From CAYPTI01 sp964413525 [NCBI: uncultured bacterium] (GTDB lineage Bacteria; T1Sed10-126), in assembly GCA_964413525.1 (NCBI GenBank), contig CAYPTI010000051.1, forward strand, positions 1-11,858: a DNA stretch of 11,858 nucleotides, in the 5' to 3' direction. The notes beneath the pieces are model-generated. The model saw nothing but the letters and a program-made list of their open reading frames with translations. It had not been told where the DNA came from and ran no database searches. Of this stretch, positions 1 to 5,062 are shown piece after piece (position 1 is the first letter of the stretch; every line of letters starts with the position of its first letter). The translations under genes and the position numbers were made by a program.

Positions 1-2
1 CC

Positions 3-374
3 GGCTACCTCTGGTTAACCCTGGGCGGTATCCTGCTGGTCCTGTATCCGGGAGCCCGGGCCGGGTACGTATACGACTCCGTTCTCCACGCCGTCTTCCT
101 GGGGTTCGTCTTCTCGATGATCTTCGGCCACGCCCTGGTCATTTTTCCCTCGGTGGTCGACCTGCCGGTCGCCTACCACCCCGCCCTCTACGTACCTCTG
201 GTGCTGCTTCACGGAAGTCTGATCCTCCGGCTGACGGGCAACGCCATGACAGCTCCGTCCCTTCGCATGCACGGCGCCGGGCTCAACGGCCTGTCCATCG
301 TCCTGTTTTTGTTGATCCTTTTGAGTTCCCTTTTCCTCAAGCCTTCGACCTCAAGGGCCGGTTCCGGCAACTGA
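3..374 (+). CDS. Multi-pass membrane protein, C-terminal part (NnrS-like, tentative)
   Basis: The reading frame is open from the first complete codon in the window to TGA at 372-374, so the 5' end lies outside. About 123 residues are visible, with four hydrophobic segments: one ending near LLVLYP, one around HAVFLGFVFSMIFGH, one around PALYVPLVLLHGSLI, and one near the C-terminus rich in Leu. Histidines lie in or next to these helices (LHAVF, FGHAL, YHPAL, LLHGS), which would suit a heme- or metal-binding membrane protein. The pattern of His plus GFVFSMIFGHA followed by IFP reminds me of NnrS-like membrane proteins found near denitrification genes; this is recalled, not searched. An internal ATG at 117 is not a credible start because it lies inside a helix. 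The gene converges on the NarK-type gene. Confidence that it is a real gene is high; confidence in the family is low. Confidence 0.6.
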   Translation, partial: GYLWLTLGGILLVLYPGARAGYVYDSVLHAVFLGFVFSMIFGHALVIFPSVVDLPVAYHPALYVPLVLLHGSLILRLTGNAMTAPSLRMHGAGLNGLSIVLFLLILLSSLFLKPSTSRAGSGN

Positions 375-444
375 CCGTTCTTCCTCTTTGTTCAACCGGT
401 GCCGGGAGGACGAAACCATGGTTGCGTGTGGAATCGAACTCCGA

Positions 445-460
445 ACGGGTTTGCTCCCGT
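445..460. terminator. Weak hairpin between two convergent genes
   Basis: ACGGG at 445-449 and CCCGT at 456-460 form a perfect 5-bp stem with a 6-base loop, in the 114-bp gap between the convergent membrane-protein and NarK-type genes. Neither strand has a T run directly after the stem, so this is at best a weak bidirectional terminator. I see nothing else in the gap. Confidence 0.2.
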
Positions 461-488
461 CAAAACAAATCCAATCCGTCCTGTTCCA

Positions 489-1826
489 TCAGTGAACTAC
501 CGCCTCGCTATCGACCTCCCGATCCGGCCCGAAAAGCTTCAGCCCACCGGAAATTAAAGTACATGCTACACTCAATATGACGAAAACCACGAATCCACGA
601 GCGTATCCGATGGCCCCGTAATAATCCGTAAAAAGTCCAAGAATAGGTAAGATCGCCAGGGTTCCTGCCCCACCAAGACCACCAATCCAACCTGATGCTC
701 CCCCGACTGCATCGGGAACATAGACAGGAACCAGTTCAAAAACGGCCGCATTGGCGATACCCATACCCGTTCCCAGTATCATCATGCCAACGAAGGCGAG
801 GTTCCTTCCCGAAGCAATCGTCAAGATCAACGCTCCAATTATCATCGTAAAAAAGCTTACAACTGCAATAAGCTCACCACCGAAACGATCACTAAGACTC
901 CCCCCGGGGATTCGTATTAATGAACCATAAACCACGAAAGTTCCCGCCAGGAGACCTGCCGTGGTGAGACTCATCTGATGGAAGGACTTCCAATAAATCG
1001 GAAACCAGGCTGCAAGGGCAGTAAACCCACCACCAAACGAAATGGTGTATAGAAAAACCAGTAACCACGTGTACTTATTGAGTGCAGATTTCTTCAGTGA
1101 AGTCCAGCTGTCTTTAGAAGGGATTACATCCTGGTCGTAATGCCTGGAGATTTTGACAGCTTCCGGTCGATCCATGCCGTCGCCGATTAGTTGAAAGTAA
1201 TATGAATCGACAGCGTAGTAAGCGTAAAAGACAGTCACGATGACCATGAAACCCAACCAGCTCATGTAGGCTCCTGTAAGGCCAATCGCGCCAATCAACA
1301 CAGGAATCAGGTAATTAAAAATGCCTGGACCAATATTGCCCGCACCGGCAAAAACTCCAAGTGCATATCCCTGACGGTGACTTGGGTACCAGTATGATGT
1401 CGTCGGAATTCCAACCGAAAACGTGGCCCCGCCAGCCCCGGCAAACAATCCAAAAACGAGCAGGTAAGGGTAAAGATCCGAACCAAAATTATCTGGATAA
1501 AATAAAAGAAGTGTAACTGCCAATCCCACCATACCGATAATGGTTAATCCAAGCAGAATCAAAAAGGGAATTTTCCCACCAATTTTATCGACCCAGGCCC
1601 CGAACGGTATTCGGAGAATTGCCTTACTCAGGTGGGGAGACGCCTCCAGAAGGCCGAGCATCACCCCGGTCAATCCTAATGCTTCCTTAAAGATCGGTCC
1701 GGCAACCCCATAAAAGACAATCGTCGAGAGACCGGCAAACAATCCTAACGTCGACGTATATAATCCCAGCCGGGGACTTCCCTCTAAACCGTGTTTCGAT
1801 TCCCAATCGACATTATCTGTTGACAT
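489..1826 (-). CDS. narK: NarK-type nitrate/nitrite transporter (MFS)
   Basis: Inner-membrane transporter of the major facilitator superfamily, nitrate/nitrite porter branch, expected to import nitrate and/or export nitrite. From the ATG at 1826 it is 445 residues, normal for the family, with about 12 hydrophobic segments and a longer cytoplasmic linker in the middle (near residues 216-250). Visible signatures are the MFS loop GAWVDKIGGK after helix 2, a Gly-rich NNP motif around residues 129-168 (GAGGATFS...RQGYALGVFAGAGN), and a second one around 374-396 (GGASGWIGGLGGAG). Both substrate arginines known from E. coli NarK seem present: R72 in ILRIPFG and R305 in LIRIPGG. A longer frame begins with TTG at 1853, but GGAGGGGG at 1838-1831 lies 4 bases before the ATG at 1826 and decides the start. 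Base composition is far more AT-rich than that of its neighbours (23 G+C of 60 at 1501-1560, against 43 of 60 at 5761-5820), suggesting acquisition by transfer. Whether it carries nitrate, nitrite or both cannot be read from sequence. Confidence 0.88.
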   Translation of the reverse strand: MSTDNVDWESKHGLEGSPRLGLYTSTLGLFAGLSTIVFYGVAGPIFKEALGLTGVMLGLLEASPHLSKAILRIPFGAWVDKIGGKIPFLILLGLTIIGMVGLAVTLLLFYPDNFGSDLYPYLLVFGLFAGAGGATFSVGIPTTSYWYPSHRQGYALGVFAGAGNIGPGIFNYLIPVLIGAIGLTGAYMSWLGFMVIVTVFYAYYAVDSYYFQLIGDGMDRPEAVKISRHYDQDVIPSKDSWTSLKKSALNKYTWLLVFLYTISFGGGFTALAAWFPIYWKSFHQMSLTTAGLLAGTFVVYGSLIRIPGGSLSDRFGGELIAVVSFFTMIIGALILTIASGRNLAFVGMMILGTGMGIANAAVFELVPVYVPDAVGGASGWIGGLGGAGTLAILPILGLFTDYYGAIGYARGFVVFVILSVACTLISGGLKLFGPDREVDSEAVVH

Positions 1827-1830
1827 TGAA

Positions 1831-1838
1831 CCCCCTCC
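1831..1838 (-). promoter_or_regulatory. Strong ribosome binding site that fixes the narK start
   Basis: The minus strand reads GGAGGGGG here, followed by TTCA and ATG at 1826-1824. It favours the ATG over the upstream TTG at 1853, which has no comparable site. Confidence 0.7.
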
Positions 1839-1853
1839 AAACAAACAAACCAA

Positions 1854-2270
1854 ATAGAAATGGACTTATTTGTGTGTATAGACTCGGGAGATCCTAACCA
1901 AGTCTTCGGGGAATTCTGAATGCCTTCAGGTTGGGATCATACCGTCCTCCAAGTCCAGCGTTTTCACGTCAACCTCTCGAACCGTGATCATAATCCTTCT
2001 GCCGACGATCGTTTGGATCATCCGCTCCAAATCGTTGATGGTTTTTTCGGTATGACTCTATATAGTCTCAGTCCGGTCATGTCGGTGCAGAATTGTTTTG
2101 ATTGTGCCGGCCACCAATTGGGAGACTCCCGTGAAAAAGAATATTGAAGAGGAAATAAATGGCGGAAAGGGCAGAAAGCGAAATTTTCCGAGCGAAGAGA
2201 TAAAAGCCATTTTGACATCGTTGTTACGCAGGCAACGAGGCTCACCGACCCGTTGTTCGCCATCCACCCG
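1854..2270. other. AT-rich intergenic region upstream of narK
   Basis: This stretch of about 417 bases between the hemerythrin-like gene and narK holds the possible narK promoter, an imperfect inverted repeat (TTTGGA at 2012-2017, TCCAAA at 2026-2031, 8-base spacer), a 31-codon minus-strand frame at 2021-1926 with a poorly spaced GGAG before its ATG, and a possible small plus-strand gene listed separately. It shares the AT-richer composition of narK. I recognise no RNA gene or mobile element in it. Confidence 0.5.
1875..1901 (-). promoter_or_regulatory. Possible sigma-70 type promoter of narK
   Basis: On the minus strand TTGGTT (1901-1896) and TATACA (1880-1875) resemble -35 and -10 boxes, but the 15-base spacer is short. 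Transcription would begin near 1868, about 40 bases before the start codon. I looked for an FNR/NnrR-like box (TTGAT-N4-ATCAA) in the upstream 200 bases and did not see one. Confidence 0.3.
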
Positions 2271-2292
2271 TCAGGAGGAGCCGGAGGACTGA
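2131..2292 (+). CDS. Possible small basic protein (doubtful)
   Basis: A 53-codon frame starts with GTG at 2131, preceded by GGGAG at 2120-2124 with a 6-base gap, which is a good ribosome binding arrangement. The product begins MKKNIEEEINGGKGRKRN and continues with a short amphipathic stretch (PSEEIKAILTSLLRRQRG), then a low-complexity tail. It overlaps the 3' end of the convergent hemerythrin-like gene by 22 bases. I recognise no family. The tail after residue 38 reads like out-of-frame sequence, so the frame may be accidental or the remnant of a longer gene. Confidence 0.2.
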   Translation: MKKNIEEEINGGKGRKRNFPSEEIKAILTSLLRRQRGSPTRCSPSTRQEEPED

Positions 2293-2777
2293 CGGGGGCC
2301 GATGTCGTCGGGTCGCCACTGCTCTCGAAATTGAACCGAACGGCGGTGGATGGCCTCCAGTTGATCGTCGGACAATCGCTCCTGCAGGGCTTCAAAAATT
2401 TGCTGCTCCTCCATCTCGGCATGTGCCTTCAATCGCTCCCCCATCTTGTGGACCAGTTCGGTTGGCTCGTCGGAATCCTCCAGAGCATCCCGGAGTTCGG
2501 TGACTTTGTCCCGCAACCAGGCGTGATCGTCCAGCATCCGGCGCAGGTTTTCGTCCCCGGTCACCGGACCCAGCCGGGAGACCACCGGCAGGATCACGAT
2601 CTCCTCCTCGATAAAGTGAAGATCGGCGTGATCCTCCCAGAACTCCAGGAATCCCTCGGCCGCCTCGTCTACCGTGTACTCGCCCTCCTCCGTCCCGGCT
2701 TCCCGGAGGTACTTGGCCTGCCGGAGAGCCGGCAGGTGATCGCGGGAAAAATCCGCCAGCGCTTCGTGTCGTTTCAT
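2271..2777 (-). CDS. Hemerythrin-like (HHE) diiron protein
   Basis: Cytoplasmic four-helix-bundle protein of the hemerythrin HHE family, expected to bind a non-heme diiron centre. It has 168 residues from the ATG at 2777. Candidate ligands fall in the expected helices: H14 (RDHLPAL), H54 and E58 (H-x3-E in ADLHFIEEE), H85 (LDDHAWL), and H119 and E123 (H-x3-E in KAHAEMEEQQIF). Relatives of this type act in O2 or NO binding or in repair of damaged Fe-S centres (YtfE branch); the sequence alone does not choose between these. A longer frame begins with TTG at 2837, but its first 20 residues overlap an inverted repeat and do not look like protein, so the ATG is preferred, although its ribosome site (GGGGG, 11 bases upstream) is weak. 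The gene lies 79 bases after the hydrolase gene on the same strand and may share its transcript. The context of an NO reductase and NarK favours an NO-related role, by inference. Confidence 0.82.
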   Translation of the reverse strand: MKRHEALADFSRDHLPALRQAKYLREAGTEEGEYTVDEAAEGFLEFWEDHADLHFIEEEIVILPVVSRLGPVTGDENLRRMLDDHAWLRDKVTELRDALEDSDEPTELVHKMGERLKAHAEMEEQQIFEALQERLSDDQLEAIHRRSVQFREQWRPDDIGPRQSSGSS

Positions 2778-2835
2778 AACTGAATAGAACCCCCATATTG
2801 ACCGACTGGATCGGAGCCTTGATTTTGGCCCGTGC

Positions 2836-2858
2836 AATGCGTTGCTTTGTTACGCATT
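2836..2858. repeat. Perfect 7-bp inverted repeat between hydrolase and hemerythrin genes
   Basis: AATGCGT at 2836-2842 and ACGCATT at 2852-2858 are exact reverse complements with a 9-base spacer. The repeat begins at the stop codon of the hydrolase gene (TAA, 2859-2857) and ends about 60 bases before the hemerythrin-like ATG. No T run follows on the minus strand, so an operator or an mRNA hairpin is as likely as a terminator. Confidence 0.45.
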
Positions 2859-3654
2859 ATTCGAACGTGTCTTCAAACAATTGTTTCATCGCCTTCCAGG
2901 AGAGCCGATCGGCCCGCCGGTTATACGCCTGGCCGGTGGAGGGTTCGTCCCCGGCGTTCTTCTGCGTGAAACTGTGGACGGCGTTGCTGTAAATCCGAAC
3001 GTCCCAGTCGGCATCCGTCCGGTTGAATTCGTTCCAGAAGGAAATCAGATCCTGCTGGGTAACATTGGGATCCCGGGCTCCGTGATGGACCTGAACGGCG
3101 GTGTTGACCGGGCCGGTTTGGTCCGGGTTCGGGGTACTCAAGCCGCCGTGGAAGCTGACGACCGCGTCCAGGTCGACTCCGGACCGGGCAAGTTCAAGCA
3201 CGCCGGTGCCGCCGAAACAGTACCCGATGGCCGCCAGGTCGTCTTCGTCAACCCGCTTTCGGGAACGCATAAAGTCAAGACCGGCGATTAGCCGGCGACG
3301 GTACAACCGGCGGTCCTCCCGAAACGTACCCGACGCCAGGGCGGCTTCATGGCTGGTCGCGGGCCGGGTGTCCGCCCCGTACACGTCGGCGGCGAACCCC
3401 ACGTAGCCCAGCTCGGCCAGCTGGCGGGCCCGCCGACGTTCGTACTCCGTCAGGCCCTTCCACTGGTGGACGACCATCACCCCCGGTCGGGGGCCTTCCA
3501 CGGCCTCGTCATACGCGACGTATCCCCGGAGTTCCTCCCCCTCGTGGGTATAGTGGACGGTTTCGGTTCGGACCTCCGCCCGAACCGCGGTCCCAAATCC
3601 GTGGACCATGATCCCGACCAGCAGCACCAGCATGAACCAGCCTGTCTTTTCCAC
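2857..3654 (-). CDS. Secreted dienelactone hydrolase family protein
   Basis: Alpha/beta hydrolase of the dienelactone hydrolase (DLH) family, probably exported to the periplasm. The start chosen is GTG at 3654, with GGAG at 3666-3663 placed 8 bases upstream; GTG at 3663, three codons earlier, is the alternative. The N-terminus is a classic signal peptide: Lys, then a hydrophobic run (MLVLLVGIMVHGFG), then AVRA before Glu, cut after about residue 26. The mature domain shows the DLH triad: the nucleophile C146 in GYCFGG, D195 in GARDPNV and H227 in NAVHSF. HQWKG near residue 63 is the usual oxyanion-side motif. The length of about 265 residues fits DLH plus a leader. The start lies 5 bases after the NDH-2 stop codon (or overlaps it as GTGA if 3663 is used), so translation is probably coupled. 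The natural substrate is unknown; the family hydrolyses lactones and esters. A secreted hydrolase in a respiratory gene group is unexpected. Confidence 0.85.
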   Translation of the reverse strand: MEKTGWFMLVLLVGIMVHGFGTAVRAEVRTETVHYTHEGEELRGYVAYDEAVEGPRPGVMVVHQWKGLTEYERRRARQLAELGYVGFAADVYGADTRPATSHEAALASGTFREDRRLYRRRLIAGLDFMRSRKRVDEDDLAAIGYCFGGTGVLELARSGVDLDAVVSFHGGLSTPNPDQTGPVNTAVQVHHGARDPNVTQQDLISFWNEFNRTDADWDVRIYSNAVHSFTQKNAGDEPSTGQAYNRRADRLSWKAMKQLFEDTFE

Positions 3655-3659
3655 GGGGA

Positions 3660-4985
3660 TCACTCCTGCGAATCGTGGTATTCCGACCGGGATCTCTGTC
3701 GATCCCGAGGCAGTTCATCGGTTTCCGGATCGACTTCGAGGATGAGCCGGGAACTGCTCCCGTAGGTAAAATAATTGTAGACCCAGGAGAGGAACACGGC
3801 CAGTTTGTTGCGGAATCCGATCAGCTTCGCAATGTGTAAAAAGACCCAGAACACCCATGCTACGTAACCCGTGATGGTAAAGTCCTCGGAAAGCTCCACC
3901 ACGGCCGCGTGACGTCCGATCGTGGCCATCTGACCGGGATCCCGGTAGCGAAAGGGACGGGTCGGTCCCCCGGACTCCAAACTCTTGATCCGGTTCGCAA
4001 CATAGGTTCCCTGCTGGATGGCCACCGGGGCCAGCTGCGGAAGCCGATCGCCGGCCTCGTCCGTGGCTCCGGACATATCCCCGATCACGTAGACCCGGTC
4101 CCATTTGGGGACGGCCAGGGTATCGTCCACCTTGATCCGGCCTCCACCAACCTGTTCGAGATCCAGTTCACCGGCCAGAGGATTGGCCTTCACTCCCGCC
4201 GCCCAGATCAGCGTTTGGGTCGGAACCGAGGATTGGTCTTCAAGAAAGACCCGATCCTCGGAGATTTTCTCCACGGTGGTTTCGAGCCGGACATCCACAC
4301 CCCGCTCCTCGAGCTGTTGGCGAGTATACTGCTGGAGTTCGGGAACGTAGGGATCCAGCAGATTGGGTAGCATTTCCAGCAGGATGACCCGGGCCCGATC
4401 CACCAGCTCGTCGGAGTAATCCAACCGAAGAACGTTGTCGAACAACTCCATCAGGGCTCCGGCGGTCTCAACCCCGGTCGGTCCTCCACCAACGATGACA
4501 AAGGTCAGGGTCCCCGGATCGATCCGATCGGGGTTCCGGGAGGCGTACTCAAACTGCCGAAGGATCCGGCTTCGAAGTCGAACGGCGTTGGCGAGGTTCT
4601 TGATCTCAAACGCATGGTCCTCGGCTCCCTCAACTCCGAAGTAGTGAGTCGAAGCCCCCACGGCCAGCACCAGGTAGCGATACTCCACCTCCGACCCGTC
4701 CTGCATGACCACCCGGCGCCGATCAAACTCCACGTCAACCACGGTGTTCATGGCAAACTCGACGTTGTCCTGATGCTTGAAGACGTCCCGGACGGCGTGA
4801 GCGATGTCCTCCGCCCCGAGCCCCGCGGTGGCCACCTGGTACAGAAGCGGTTGGAACGTGTGGTAGTTGTGGCGATCCACGAGCAGGCAGTGAAGGTCCG
4901 TACCGCGAAGCCCGGAAACCGCGTGAACGCCCCCGAACCCGGCCCCGACCACCACCACATCATAGCGGTCGGCGTCGTCAGTCAT
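3660..4985 (-). CDS. ndh: Type II NADH dehydrogenase (NDH-2), FAD-dependent
   Basis: Single-subunit NADH:quinone oxidoreductase bound to the inner face of the membrane. It passes electrons from NADH through FAD to quinone without pumping protons. It has 441 residues, usual for the family. The FAD Rossmann motif is GAGFGG at 14-19. NYHTFQPLLYQVATAGL at 40-56 is a strong family signature. The NADH-binding Rossmann motif is GGGPTGVETAG at 166-176, and the second FAD contact is IGDMSG at 301-306. The quinone-side motif APVAIQQG lies at 319-326. Two hydrophobic or amphipathic segments around 372-407 are the membrane anchor. The tail from 420 is charged. The ATG at 4985 is 77 bases after the NO reductase stop codon on the same strand, with only a weak GGGGA upstream, which fits an internal operon gene. 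The hydrolase gene starts at its stop codon. The pairing suggests a short NADH-to-quinone-to-NO chain (inference). Confidence 0.92.
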   Translation of the reverse strand: MTDDADRYDVVVVGAGFGGVHAVSGLRGTDLHCLLVDRHNYHTFQPLLYQVATAGLGAEDIAHAVRDVFKHQDNVEFAMNTVVDVEFDRRRVVMQDGSEVEYRYLVLAVGASTHYFGVEGAEDHAFEIKNLANAVRLRSRILRQFEYASRNPDRIDPGTLTFVIVGGGPTGVETAGALMELFDNVLRLDYSDELVDRARVILLEMLPNLLDPYVPELQQYTRQQLEERGVDVRLETTVEKISEDRVFLEDQSSVPTQTLIWAAGVKANPLAGELDLEQVGGGRIKVDDTLAVPKWDRVYVIGDMSGATDEAGDRLPQLAPVAIQQGTYVANRIKSLESGGPTRPFRYRDPGQMATIGRHAAVVELSEDFTITGYVAWVFWVFLHIAKLIGFRNKLAVFLSWVYNYFTYGSSSRLILEVDPETDELPRDRQRSRSEYHDSQE

Positions 4986-5062
4986 GCTGCCGGATTTCCC
5001 CGACTGCCGGATTCATTACGGGCGCGGGAGGTCGGCGGACGAACGGAGAACGGATCCACTTC

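Noticed and set aside
416-450. A tRNA-like T-loop (TTCGATT on the minus strand) near the 3' end of narK
   Set aside because: The bases on either side do not pair as a T-stem and no anticodon or D arm can be drawn, so it is neither a tRNA nor a convincing attachment-site remnant.
1926-2021. A 31-codon minus-strand frame upstream of narK beginning MIQTIVGRR
   Set aside because: The GGAG lies only 3 bases before its ATG, the frame is very short, and no family is recognised. It could be a gene remnant but cannot be supported.
1981-2040. FNR/NnrR box upstream of narK
   Set aside because: I looked for TTGAT-N4-ATCAA and close variants. Only an unrelated imperfect repeat (TTTGGA/TCCAAA) was found, so no oxygen- or NO-sensing box is claimed.
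2253-2783. A 176-codon plus-strand frame antisense to the hemerythrin-like gene
   Set aside because: The hemerythrin ligand pattern on the minus strand is convincing; the antisense product has no motif.
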